DNA of 62,454 bases, taken from positions 1 through 62,454 of the forward strand of contig JAJPHT010000042.1 of the NCBI GenBank assembly GCA_021325135.1. Direction: 5' to 3'. This DNA is from Pseudomonadota bacterium. Lineage in GTDB: Archaea > Thermoplasmatota > SW-10-69-26 > JACQPN01 > JAJPHT01. A program made the translations under genes and the position numbers. Below the pieces are notes generated by a model that saw only the letters and a list, made by a program, of their open reading frames with translations, had not been told where the DNA came from and made no database searches. Shown here piece by piece: positions 17,439-25,291 of this stretch (position 1 is its first letter; every line of letters begins with the position of its first letter).

Positions 17439-18239
17439 ATGGAGGACCCGATGCCCCCCACCCCCCTGCGCCTGGGTCTCGGGACGAACCGCCTCGGCAC
17501 CCTGGACGCGCCGGCCGCGCGCGCCCTTCTCTCGCGCGCCGCCGCGCTGGGCATGCAGATGGTCGACACGGCGGACGTGTACGGCGACGGCCTCAGCGAG
17601 ACGCGCATCGGCGAGGCCGCGCCGCCGGGGCTCGCGATCGCGACCAAGGGCGGCATGGTGCGCACGCCCGAGGGCGCGGGGGCGGACGGGCGGCCGGAGC
17701 ACCTGCGCGCCGCGCTGAGGGCGAGCCTCGCGCGCCTGCGCCGCGAGCGCGTCGACCTCTACTACCTCCACCGCCCCGACCCCAAGGTGCCCATCGAGGA
17801 GTCGGCGCGCGCCCTGGCGGAGATGCGTGATGAGGGGCTCGCGGGGCGCGTCGGCCTCTGCAACGTGGACGCGGAGCAGCTCGACCGCGCGCTCAAGGTG
17901 GCGCCCATCGCGGCCGTGCAGAATCGATATCACCTGGGGGACCGCGCGTCGGAGGCCGTGCTGGAGGCGTGCGAGCGGCGCGGCATCGCCTTCGTGCCTT
18001 GGTACCCCCTGGGCAAGGGCACGCCGCTCCTGGCGCCCGGAGGTGTCGTGGCCGAGGTGGCGTCGCGCGTGGGCGCGACACCCGCGCAGGTCGCGCTCGC
18101 GTGGCTGCTCCACCGCTCGCCCGCGATGCTGCCCATCCCGGGCACGACCAGCGTCGCGCACCTGGAGGAGAACGCCGCCGCGGCGTCGCTCACGCTCTCC
18201 CCCGAGGACCTTGCCCGCCTGTCCGCGCTGCGCGGCTGA
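17439..18239 (+). CDS. Aldo/keto reductase, second paralogue
   Basis: 266 residues. Catalytic tetrad D43, Y48, K70, H111 (MVDTADVYG, IATKGG, YYLHRPDP) and C-terminal [17 protein letters not shown]. Strongly similar to the protein at 12044-12892, suggesting local duplication. The start at ATG 17439 (MEDPMPP) could instead be ATG 17451. Substrate unknown. Confidence 0.92.
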   Translation: MEDPMPPTPLRLGLGTNRLGTLDAPAARALLSRAAALGMQMVDTADVYGDGLSETRIGEAAPPGLAIATKGGMVRTPEGAGADGRPEHLRAALRASLARLRRERVDLYYLHRPDPKVPIEESARALAEMRDEGLAGRVGLCNVDAEQLDRALKVAPIAAVQNRYHLGDRASEAVLEACERRGIAFVPWYPLGKGTPLLAPGGVVAEVASRVGATPAQVALAWLLHRSPAMLPIPGTTSVAHLEENAAAASLTLSPEDLARLSALRG

Positions 18240-18292
18240 AGGGGAGGGCGTTCTCCGTCAAGCGTATCGGTGGGCGGCGCCCAGGAGGGGCC

Positions 18293-18433
18293 ATGACCTG
18301 GACCAAGGACCGCGGCCTCGCGCCGGGCGAGCTGGAGTTCCACCTGCCAAGCGATCCCGAGGCGCGCCGCCACGACGACGCGTGGCTGCGCGAGCGCGCC
18401 AGCCGGCTCGCGAAGCGGCACGCAAGGACGTAG
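18293..18433 (+). CDS. 46-residue hydrophilic protein
   Basis: A short open frame with a strong ribosome site, AGGAGG, four bases before its ATG. The product is charged and helical (ELEFHLPSDPEARRHDDAW, then RERASRLAKRHART). It is too short for family assignment, but the ribosome site and codon use support a real gene. Confidence 0.6.
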   Translation: MTWTKDRGLAPGELEFHLPSDPEARRHDDAWLRERASRLAKRHART

Positions 18434-18474
18434 GGCAGAAGCCCTCATGCCTCCCGCGCGGAGTCCCGCCCACG

Positions 18475-19059
18475 ATGCGCTCCTTCGCGCTCCTGCTGGC
18501 GGCCCTCCTCACAGGGTGCGCGACGGCGCCCGCGCCCGAGGCCCCGCCCCTCGCGGCGCCCCACGGCGCGGCGCTCCGCGTGACGAGCCCTGCCTTCGCG
18601 GACCACGGGACGATCCCCGCCGCGAACACCTGCGACGGCGCGGGCGCCTCGCCCCCGCTCACCGTGGAGGGCGTGCCGGCGGGCGCCACGGTCGCGCTCC
18701 TCGTGGGCGACCCCGACGCGCCGCTGCCGCAGGCGCCGCAGCAGAACTTCACGCACTGGATCGCGTGGAACGCGCCCGCCACCGATGGGAACGCCACGTT
18801 CCCCGAAGGGCATGCGGCGTCCGGCGCGGTGGAAGGGCAGAACGGTGGCGGCAAGACGGGGTGGACCCCGCCCTGCCCGCCCCAGGGCTCCACGCCGCAC
18901 CGCTACGTCTTCACCGCCTTGGCGGTGAACGGCACGCTGGACCTGGCGGCGGGCGCGACGCGGGCGCAGCTGGAGGCCGCGCTCGCGGGGCGCGTCCTCG
19001 CCTCGGGCTCGCTCACGGGGTGCTACATGCGCGTCGCGCAGGCGCCGCTGCCCTGCTAG
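18475..19059 (+). CDS. PEBP-family (YbhB/YbcL, Raf-kinase-inhibitor-like) lipoprotein
   Basis: 194 residues. A lipobox signal (LLAALLTGC) is followed by a PEBP domain with the ligand-pocket motifs DGAGASPPLTVEGVPAGA, LLVGDPDAP, FTHWIAWNAP and PPCPPQGSTPHRYVF. Prokaryotic members bind small anionic ligands and have no settled role. Anchoring outside the membrane is inferred from the lipobox. Confidence 0.92.
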   Translation: MRSFALLLAALLTGCATAPAPEAPPLAAPHGAALRVTSPAFADHGTIPAANTCDGAGASPPLTVEGVPAGATVALLVGDPDAPLPQAPQQNFTHWIAWNAPATDGNATFPEGHAASGAVEGQNGGGKTGWTPPCPPQGSTPHRYVFTALAVNGTLDLAAGATRAQLEAALAGRVLASGSLTGCYMRVAQAPLPC

Positions 19060-19063
19060 CGCT

Positions 19064-19717
19064 TCAGAAGCACTCCGTCCAGTCGTCGGTCCAGACGCAG
19101 GCTCCCTGCAGCAGGTTGGGCAGGCCGGAGTCCGCGTGCTCGTAGGCGCAGACGAGGGCGTGGACCGCCGTGTGCTCCTCGGGCGTCACGTCCGGGTTGT
19201 TGGGGTCGGGCAGGATGACGCTGGACTGCTCCAGCGAGACGGGGACCCAGCAGGCCAGCGGCGTGCGGTCGCGGGCGAGCTGGTAGTCGCGCTCCAGGAC
19301 GAAGCCCACCTTGGGGGGCAGCGTCTTGACGAGGGGGCAGAGCGCGAACTGGACCGTGCCGTCCACCAGGGGGCCGGGGTCCTGGAGCGCGCCCTCGATC
19401 ACCGAGACGAGCGACTGGCTGGAGGAGTCGGTCACGATGAAGCAGGGCGTGGGGTCGCCGATGACCGAGGGCGGGTTGGGCGGCGGCGTCCAGATGATGC
19501 CCGGCAGCTCGTCGACGATCTGGTCCACGCGGCAGAGAGTGGGGTCCAGGGGGTTCGTGCTGGACACGAACTCGCACAGTCCGGGGCGCTGGATGGGCGG
19601 GCTGGGCAGGGGCCCGACGGCCTGGTTGAGCAGGTCGCTCACCGGGTCCGCCGCCACCAGCGGCAGGAGAAGCAGGGTCGCGATCGCCAGGGGGACGGCG
19701 AAGTAGGGGATTCTCAT
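19064..19717 (-). CDS. Exported Cys-containing protein, unknown family
   Basis: 217 residues with a signal peptide (FAVPLAIATLLLLPLVAA, about 6-23). The exported part has eight cysteines in pairs and ends GLPNLLQGACVWTDDWTECF. The next unit downstream on the right (19775-20241) is a shorter, broken paralogue with the same C-terminal block. GGAGG sits before the ATG. The 14-base element CAAGCGTATTTCTC lies 34-47 bases upstream and is shared with the paralogue. Function unknown. Confidence 0.75.
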   Translation of the reverse strand: MRIPYFAVPLAIATLLLLPLVAADPVSDLLNQAVGPLPSPPIQRPGLCEFVSSTNPLDPTLCRVDQIVDELPGIIWTPPPNPPSVIGDPTPCFIVTDSSSQSLVSVIEGALQDPGPLVDGTVQFALCPLVKTLPPKVGFVLERDYQLARDRTPLACWVPVSLEQSSVILPDPNNPDVTPEEHTAVHALVCAYEHADSGLPNLLQGACVWTDDWTECF

Positions 19718-19750
19718 CTGAAGCCTCCGGGCTCCTCATGCCCAGGGGCC

Positions 19751-19764
19751 GAGAAATACGCTTG
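19751..19764 (-). promoter_or_regulatory. Conserved upstream element, copy 1
   Basis: CAAGCGTATTTCTC on the minus strand, 34-47 bases before the ATG at 19717. It matches 13 of 14 bases of the element at 20276-20289. It may be a TATA/BRE-like promoter or a regulator site. Confidence 0.4.
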
Positions 19765-19774
19765 CCTCGCGGCC

Positions 19775-20241
19775 TCAGAAGCACTCCTTCCACTGGTCGT
19801 CCCACATGCACGCGCCTTGGAGCAGGTTGGGCAGGCCATCGTCGGCGTGTCCGTAGGCGCACACGACGACGAGGACGCCCGCGTGCTCGACCTGGACCGC
19901 GAGGGGGTCCACGGGGTCCGAGCCGGGAATGTCGATGGACTGCGGGAGGTCGGACCAGCACGCAAGGGGCGTGCGGTCGCGCGCGACCGCGTAAGTCTGC
20001 TCCACCGCGGGCGCGGCCGTGGGGTCGAGGACCTCCAGCGCGCAGAAGTACGGGCCGACCTGGCCGTCCACGTAGCCGCCGGGGTCGGCCAGCGCGGCGC
20101 TGGGGCCCGGGCTCGCGGAGTCGATGATGCACTCGAGGGCCTGCTTCAGGGGGATCGGCTACGGGTCGCCCGAGGCGGCGCAGGCGGGGCAAGGAGCGGG
20201 ACGGCGAGCGCCAGGCAAACGGCGACGTGGATGGTTCTCAG
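19775..20241 (-). pseudogene. Frameshifted paralogue of the exported protein at 19064-19717
   Basis: The C-terminal frame (19775-20158) gives a protein homologous to its neighbour: YAVARDRTPLACW versus YQLARDRTPLACW, and GLPNLLQGACMWDDQWKECF at the end. The signal peptide (RTIHVAVCLALAVPLLA) lies in another frame from 20241. The two frames overlap around 20146-20158, where one extra C in the run GATCCCCC would join them into about 155 residues. The expected ATG is CTG at 20239-20241, and about 60 residues of the neighbour are absent. A recent pseudogene, or a sequencing indel plus a CTG start, would both fit. Confidence 0.6.
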
Positions 20242-20275
20242 GGTGAAGCCTCCGCGGCGCGGAGCGCGAGCCGCG

Positions 20276-20289
20276 GAGAAAAACGCTTG
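20276..20289 (-). promoter_or_regulatory. Conserved upstream element, copy 2
   Basis: CAAGCGTTTTTCTC on the minus strand, 35 bases before the CTG at 20241. Nearly identical to copy 1, so the duplication that made the paralogues included the promoter region. Confidence 0.4.
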
Positions 20290-20339
20290 CGTCCGCCAAC
20301 AACGAGGGGTTTTTCTGCGCGGCGCGCGCGTCCAGCCGC

Positions 20340-21620
20340 GTGGAGATCGACAAGCGGGACCTCTACTCCGACCTCCTGCGCGCCTTCTCCCTGGCCATGG
20401 TCGTCGTGGGCCACTGGCTGGAGCTGATCACGAGCCACCTCAAGCCGCTCGTGGCCTGGACCTCCTGGCTCACGTGGGTCTTCCAGGTGATCCCGATCTT
20501 CTTCATGGTGGGCGGCTCGCTCAACGCGGCGTCGTGGACGCGCTCCCAGGAGCGGGGCGAGGCGTGGGCCGTGTGGATCCGCCGCCGGGCGCAGCGCCTC
20601 CTCACGCCGCTGGCGCCCCTCGTCCTCCTGTGGCTGCTCCTGATCCCGCTGCTCCTCGTCCTCGGGCTGCCGCGGGACTTCGTCCACGCCGCGGCGCTCA
20701 CGGCCGTCGTGCCGGCGTGGTTCCTGGGCGCCTACCTGGCGGTCGTGGTCTTCACGCCGGTCACGTGGGCGCTGCACCGGCGCTTCGGCGTCTGGGTCGT
20801 CTTCGCCATGGTCGCCCCCATCGCGGTCGCGGACCTCTTCGTGCACCGCGGCTACGCCTATGCGGGCGACATCAACGTGCTCCTCGTGTGGGGCGCCATC
20901 CACCAGATCGGCTACTTCTGGCACGACCGCTACCTGCGAAGCTCCCGGGTGGGCGGCGCCGCCGTCGCGCTCGCGGCCTTGGGCGCGCTCCTCCTGCTGG
21001 TCAACGTCGGCGGCTACCCCATCAGCATGGTGGTCGTCGACGCGGACGCGCCCAACAACGCGGCGCCCCCGTCGCTGGCGCTCCTCATGCTCGGCCTCAC
21101 GCAGATCGGCCTCTGCGTCGCCTTCCGCAAGGCGCTCACGCGCTGGATGCAGAAGCCCAGCGCCCAGCGCGTGGTGGGCGGCGTCGGGCGCCTCACGATG
21201 ACGGTCTTCCTCTGGCACATGACGGCCATCCTCCTCGTGGCGGCGCTGGCGTGGACCTCGGGGAATTGGCCCGAGGCCCCCGACATCAACGGCTCGCGCT
21301 GGGCCGTGAAGCCCCTCTGGCTCCTCCTCATCGGCGTCGTCCTCGCCGGGCTCGTCTTCGTCTTCCGGCGCGTCGAGGACCTCCCCACGCGCGAGGCGCT
21401 CCACCCCTCGCGCCGCCGCGCCTTCCTGGGCATCGCGCTCTCGCTGGTGGGCATCGCCTGGATCGGCCTGCACGGCCTCGACCCCTCGGGCGTTCCCTTG
21501 CGCATCTCGCTGGGCATGGTGGGCGTCCTCTTCGCGGGGATGTTCGCGCTGGACGCGATGCCGCCGCTCCTCCAGCGCAAGGCGCCGGGGGACGACGCGA
21601 TCGCCGCTCCCCGGGACTGA
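20340..21620 (+). CDS. Acyltransferase-3 family membrane protein
   Basis: 426 residues with about ten membrane helices. The start has the family pattern RDLYSDLLRAFSLAMVVVGHW (histidine in the first helix), followed by FFMVGGSLNAASW, RRAQRLLTPL and later GRLTMTVFLWHMTAI. Acyltransferase-3 (OafA/NodX-like) proteins transfer acyl groups to exported sugars or other surface molecules. GTG start at 20340. Transcribed alone. Confidence 0.85.
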   Translation: MEIDKRDLYSDLLRAFSLAMVVVGHWLELITSHLKPLVAWTSWLTWVFQVIPIFFMVGGSLNAASWTRSQERGEAWAVWIRRRAQRLLTPLAPLVLLWLLLIPLLLVLGLPRDFVHAAALTAVVPAWFLGAYLAVVVFTPVTWALHRRFGVWVVFAMVAPIAVADLFVHRGYAYAGDINVLLVWGAIHQIGYFWHDRYLRSSRVGGAAVALAALGALLLLVNVGGYPISMVVVDADAPNNAAPPSLALLMLGLTQIGLCVAFRKALTRWMQKPSAQRVVGGVGRLTMTVFLWHMTAILLVAALAWTSGNWPEAPDINGSRWAVKPLWLLLIGVVLAGLVFVFRRVEDLPTREALHPSRRRAFLGIALSLVGIAWIGLHGLDPSGVPLRISLGMVGVLFAGMFALDAMPPLLQRKAPGDDAIAAPRD

Positions 21621-21634
21621 CGCGGAGGCCAAGC

Positions 21635-22117
21635 CTACGGGCGGCGCGAGAAGTGCAGCGCCACGTCCTCCCACCCTTCGCGGCGGTAGAACCGATGCGC
21701 GTCCTTGCGCCAGTGGCCGCTCTCCAGCGAGACGCGGTGCGCGCCGATCTCCGCGGCGAACGCGACGGCGCGCGTGAGGAGCGCCTTGCCGACGCCGCCG
21801 CTGCGCGCCCGCTCGGCCACGATGAGGTCGGCGATCCACACCTCGGGCGTCGCCTGGTTGAGGCGCTCGCGCACGTCGGCGGAGAGGAAGCCGATGGCGC
21901 GCCCCTCGCGCTCGGCGACGAGGCAAAGCCCCTGCCGGGCGGCGTGGCGCGCGAGGTGCCGCTCGAACACGCGCCTCACGGCGTCGCGCGCCGGGCCCAC
22001 GTCCGGAAGCGCCGGGCGCCCCCCGCCCAGCTCCGCCAGGAGGGCGCCGACGGCGTCGAAGTCCTGCTCCCGCGCGACGCGCACCGAGAACGACGACCCG
22101 GGGAGGCTTCCGTCCAT
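21635..22117 (-). CDS. GNAT-family N-acetyltransferase
   Basis: 160 residues. The acetyl-CoA loop is RARSGGVGKALL, preceded by IADLIVAERARSG, with the C-terminal DAHRFYRREGW typical of GNAT enzymes. Substrate unknown. Convergent with the acyltransferase-3 gene, 14 bases apart. Confidence 0.88.
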   Translation of the reverse strand: MDGSLPGSSFSVRVAREQDFDAVGALLAELGGGRPALPDVGPARDAVRRVFERHLARHAARQGLCLVAEREGRAIGFLSADVRERLNQATPEVWIADLIVAERARSGGVGKALLTRAVAFAAEIGAHRVSLESGHWRKDAHRFYRREGWEDVALHFSRRP

Positions 22118-22154
22118 GCGGCGCGGAGCGCGCGCTGGCGCATCAAGGAATGGA

Positions 22155-22183
22155 AAAGGAGGGGGCCGCCCTGCGGACGGCCC
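22155..22183 (-). terminator. Stem-loop after atpB
   Basis: On the minus strand GGGCCGTCC pairs imperfectly with GGGCGGCCC around a short loop, followed by CCTCCTTTTCC. It lies 9-38 bases beyond the atpB stop. Confidence 0.5.
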
Positions 22184-22192
22184 GGAGACGCC

Positions 22193-23590
22193 TTACTTCT
22201 TCGCCATCTGCTGGCTCATCGCGTCCTTGGGATAGAACTCGTCAATGAGCTTGCGGTCCAGGCGCGTGAGCTGCGCGGGCGGGATGTGGCCCAGGAGCTT
22301 CCACGCGAGGTCGAGCGTGTTCTCGATGGAGCGGTCCTCGTCGCGGCCCTGCCGGACGAACTTGTCCTCGAAGAGGTCGGCGAACTCCAGGAACTTCACG
22401 TCGCGCTCGGAGAGGGCCTCCTTGCCGACGATGGCCACGAGGCCGCGGAGGTCCTTGCCTTCCGCGTAGCCGGCGTAGCACTGGTCGGAGACGCCCTTGT
22501 GGTCCTTGCGGGTCGTGTCCTTGCCGATGCCCGCGTTCATGAGGCGCGAGAGCGAGGGCAGGATGTTGATCGGCGGGTAGATGCCCTTGCGGTGCAGCTC
22601 GCGCGAGACCACGATCTGCCCCTCGGTGATGTAGCCCGTGAGGTCGGGGATGGGGTGGGTGATGTCGTCGCCGGGCATCGTCAGGATGGGCACCTGCGTG
22701 ATGGAGCCCTTGCGGCCCTTGATCTTGCCTGCGCGCTCGTAGATCTGCGCGAGGTCGGTGTACATGTAGCCAGGATATCCGCGCCGGCCGGGCACCTCTT
22801 CGCGGGCGGCGCCGATCTGGCGGAGCGCCTCGCAGTAGTTGGTCATGTCCGTGAGGATGACCAGCACGTGGTAGTCGTGCTCGTAGGCGAGGTACTCGGC
22901 TGCGGTGAGGGCCATGCGGGGGGTGACGATGCGCTCGATGGCGGGGTCGTCGGCGAGGTTGACGAACAGCACGGCCTTGCTGAGCGCGCCGGTGCGCTCG
23001 AAGTCCTTCCTGAACGCCTGGTACTCCTCGTTGGTGATGCCCATGGCGGCGAAGACGACGGCGAACTCCTCGCCCGAGCCGCGCACCTTGGCCTGGCGCG
23101 CGATTTGGAGCGCGATCTCGTTGTGCGGGAGACCCGAGGACGAGAAGATGGGGAGCTTCTGGCCACGCACGAGCGTGTTCATGCCGTCGATGGTGGAGAT
23201 GCCCGTCTGGATGAACTCCTTGGGGCTCTCGCGCGAGTACGGGTTGATGGCGGCGCCAGTGATGTCGATGCGCTTGTCGGGGACGACCGCGGGGCCGCCG
23301 TCGCGGGGCTCGCCGCGGCCGGTGAGGATGCGGCCCAGCATGTCCTTGGACACGCTGATCTTGATGGTCTCGCCGAGGAACTTCACGGAGGCCTCGCGGT
23401 TGATGCCCGAGGTGCCCTCGAAGACCTGGACGGCGACGAGCTCGTCCGACGTGTCGAGCACCTGGCCGCCCTTGATCGTGCCGTCGGAGAGGCGGATCTG
23501 CACGAGCTCGCCGTAGCCCACGGGCTCCGTCTTCTCCACGAAGACGAGCGGACCGGCGACCTCGCTGATGGTCTGGTATTCCTTCGCCAT
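22193..23590 (-). CDS. atpB: A-type ATP synthase subunit B
   Basis: 465 residues, full length, clearly matching the regulatory B subunit of A/V-ATPases ([95 protein letters not shown]). The Walker A lysine is absent, as expected for B. It is normally cotranscribed just after atpA; here it stands alone, and atpA is about 37 kb away at the right edge. It has its own TATA box. Confidence 0.97.
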   Translation of the reverse strand: MAKEYQTISEVAGPLVFVEKTEPVGYGELVQIRLSDGTIKGGQVLDTSDELVAVQVFEGTSGINREASVKFLGETIKISVSKDMLGRILTGRGEPRDGGPAVVPDKRIDITGAAINPYSRESPKEFIQTGISTIDGMNTLVRGQKLPIFSSSGLPHNEIALQIARQAKVRGSGEEFAVVFAAMGITNEEYQAFRKDFERTGALSKAVLFVNLADDPAIERIVTPRMALTAAEYLAYEHDYHVLVILTDMTNYCEALRQIGAAREEVPGRRGYPGYMYTDLAQIYERAGKIKGRKGSITQVPILTMPGDDITHPIPDLTGYITEGQIVVSRELHRKGIYPPINILPSLSRLMNAGIGKDTTRKDHKGVSDQCYAGYAEGKDLRGLVAIVGKEALSERDVKFLEFADLFEDKFVRQGRDEDRSIENTLDLAWKLLGHIPPAQLTRLDRKLIDEFYPKDAMSQQMAKK

Positions 23591-23622
23591 GCAGGGGACT
23601 CCTTGGCGCGGCCATTCCGGCG

Positions 23623-23633
23623 GTAGTATAAGA
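23623..23633 (-). promoter_or_regulatory. TATA box of atpB
   Basis: CTTATACTACC on the minus strand, 33-43 bases before the atpB ATG, in an otherwise GC-rich spacer. Confidence 0.65.
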
Positions 23634-23673
23634 GGATTCGGGCGGAGGGGCGGTGGGCCCGCGGAGGGACTAA

Positions 23674-23691
23674 GTGTGTTGAGTGTGTTGA
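23674..23691 (+). promoter_or_regulatory. Perfect 9-base tandem repeat before vapB
   Basis: GTGTGTTGA occurs twice back to back, ending 12 bases before the vapB ATG. Tandem half-sites of this kind suit a ribbon-helix-helix antitoxin, so it may be the autoregulatory operator. Confidence 0.55.
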
Positions 23692-23702
23692 CATTGGAGC
23701 GC

Positions 23703-23924
23703 ATGGCCGTCCGCACCATCACGATCACGCACGCCGCCTACGAGCGCCTCGCCGCGCAGAAGCGCCCCGGCGAGTCGTTCACGGACGTCGTGCTGCGCCT
23801 CACCCGCGGCGCCACGCTGCGCGACCTGCCTGATATCGTCTCGCCCGCCGAAGCGCGCGCCCTGGCGGAGGCCGTGCTCCAGGCGCGCGACGAGCGCCGC
23901 GACGCGCGGAGGCGACGAGGGTGA
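23703..23924 (+). CDS. vapB: VapB-type antitoxin (DUF217-like ribbon-helix-helix)
   Basis: 73 residues. The N-terminus [20 protein letters not shown] followed by [10 protein letters not shown] is the ribbon-helix-helix pattern of archaeal VapB/DUF217 antitoxins. The C-terminus ([19 protein letters not shown]) would wrap the toxin. ATG 23703 follows GGAG. The expected toxin gene does not follow directly: a secreted-protein gene intervenes before the PIN gene at 24412. Confidence 0.8.
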   Translation: MAVRTITITHAAYERLAAQKRPGESFTDVVLRLTRGATLRDLPDIVSPAEARALAEAVLQARDERRDARRRRG

Positions 23925-23972
23925 ATGCCACATTCCTTATCATGCCCACGCAGGGTGCGGGCGTGGGTCACC

Positions 23973-24395
23973 ATGAACCGGACCGTCCCCCTTCTGGCGC
24001 TTTCCCTGCTGGCCGCGTCGCTCGTCCTCGTCCCCGCCGCGTCGGCGAACCCCTTCCCGGCCACGTACCCGCCCTGCGTGTACGGCGTGCTCCACTCGCC
24101 CTGCTACGGGGGCCACGACGTGTGCAGCGGCTACGCGAGCCTCGAGGTCCCCGTGTGCGTGGACTACCCCGGCTGCCACCACCTCAGCTGCTTCGCCTTC
24201 CAGCAGCCCCACGCGCAGTGCACGGCGGCCGTGGGCGTCATCACCGCGGCGGCGGTCTGCACGGTGAACGGCAAGCAGTACGGCCCCGAGGGGCTCTGCA
24301 CCTACTGCCTGCCCCTCGTGGACGTCGTCTGCACCGTGGGCACGGAGCAGCAGGCCCAGTGCTGGGTCCCCCAGCTCACGGGCGTCCTCTCCTGA
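23973..24395 (+). CDS. Exported 12-cysteine protein
   Basis: 140 residues: signal peptide 1-24 (LLALSLLAASLVLVPAASA) and a short exported domain with twelve cysteines, probably in disulfides. It shares AVCTVNGKQYGPEGLC with the protein at 24884-25285 (AVCTVDGKQIGPIATC), and PCYGGHDVCSGYASLEVPVC with the larger protein at 35945-36811 (SCYEGHDVCVGFSLEIPFC). Function unknown. It lies inside an otherwise typical VapB-VapC pair, all three genes on the plus strand. Confidence 0.8.
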   Translation: MNRTVPLLALSLLAASLVLVPAASANPFPATYPPCVYGVLHSPCYGGHDVCSGYASLEVPVCVDYPGCHHLSCFAFQQPHAQCTAAVGVITAAAVCTVNGKQYGPEGLCTYCLPLVDVVCTVGTEQQAQCWVPQLTGVLS

Positions 24396-24411
24396 GGCCC
24401 ACGCCGCGGCG

Positions 24412-24813
24412 GTGGGCTGCGTGATCCTCGACACGACCTTCCTCCTGGACCTCATGCGCGGCGATCCCGGCGCGCGGGCGCTCCTGGAGCAGGCCGAGTC
24501 GGGCTCCGAGCCCCTCCGCATCCCGGCGCCCGCCCTGGCCAAGCTCTGGGAGGGCGCCGCGCGCAGCCGCCACCCGCCCCGCGAGGCGGACCGCCTGCGC
24601 GACCTTCTTCTCGCCATGCCCCAGGCGCCCTTCACCGGCGAGCACGCGGTGGCCTGCGGACGCATCCTCGCCGCGGCGGAGCGCGCGGGGGTCGCGCTGG
24701 ACCCCTTCGACGCCATGGTGGCGGCGCTTGCCTCGGTGGAGGACGAGACGCTGGTCACGCGCAACGCCCGCGACTTCGAGCGCGTCGACGGCCTGCGCAT
24801 CCGAACCTATTGA
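24412..24813 (+). CDS. vapC: VapC-type PIN-domain ribonuclease toxin
   Basis: 133 residues. PIN catalytic acids are visible: D7 (VILDTTFLLDL), E47 (LAKLWEG), D97/D100 (ALDPFDAMVAA) and D121 (LVTRNARDF). VapC toxins cleave tRNA or rRNA. The start is GTG 24412, or GTG 24421 just before VILD. It follows the exported-protein gene by 16 bases. The partner antitoxin is probably the gene at 23703. Confidence 0.88.
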   Translation: MGCVILDTTFLLDLMRGDPGARALLEQAESGSEPLRIPAPALAKLWEGAARSRHPPREADRLRDLLLAMPQAPFTGEHAVACGRILAAAERAGVALDPFDAMVAALASVEDETLVTRNARDFERVDGLRIRTY

Positions 24814-24883
24814 GGTGCAGGCGATCCGCTGCAAGGCAAACGATGAATCTCCCCGGGGGCCTTGCCGCAAGCGGAGGCACACC

Positions 24884-25285
24884 ATGAAGCTCCCCCACTT
24901 CGCCCTGCTCGCCCTCGCCGCCCTGACCCTCACGCCCCTCGCCGGCGCCGCGCCCTCCTTCGGCCCCCTCGTGGGCGGCTGCAACCAGGTGACCGTGCCC
25001 TCCTGCCAAGGCATCGTCTGCGTCGGCCTGAGCTATCAGGTCCCCTTCTGCGTCCCCAACCCGTGCGAGACGCCCTACTTCGAGTGCGCGACGCAGACCC
25101 AGTCCGCGACCTGCACCGAGGTCATCGCGTCGGGCGCCGCGGCCGCCGTCTGCACCGTGGACGGCAAGCAGATCGGCCCCATCGCGACGTGCGAGGCGTG
25201 CTACCCCCTCTTCGCCGTCTGGTGCACCGAGAGCACCACGGGCAAGCTCATCGCGTGCAGCAACAACCTGCCCCCGATCAGCTGA
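24884..25285 (+). CDS. Exported 12-cysteine protein, paralogue
   Basis: 133 residues: signal peptide 1-22 (FALLALAALTLTPLAGA) and a mature domain with twelve cysteines in the same order as the protein at 23973-24395. The leader and start (GGCACACCATGAAGCTC) are the same as at 35945, so the start context is conserved within the family. Possibly a surface or secreted disulfide-stabilised module. Unknown family. Confidence 0.8.
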   Translation: MKLPHFALLALAALTLTPLAGAAPSFGPLVGGCNQVTVPSCQGIVCVGLSYQVPFCVPNPCETPYFECATQTQSATCTEVIASGAAAAVCTVDGKQIGPIATCEACYPLFAVWCTESTTGKLIACSNNLPPIS

Positions 25286-25291
25286 GCCCGC

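Noticed and set aside
19136..23626. Plus-strand open frame of about 1500 residues.
   Set aside because: It lies antisense to atpB, GNAT and the exported-protein genes and across a plus-strand acyltransferase in another frame. Its product is Arg/Gly/His/Asp-rich with no domain, a GC-driven shadow of the wobble-position bias.
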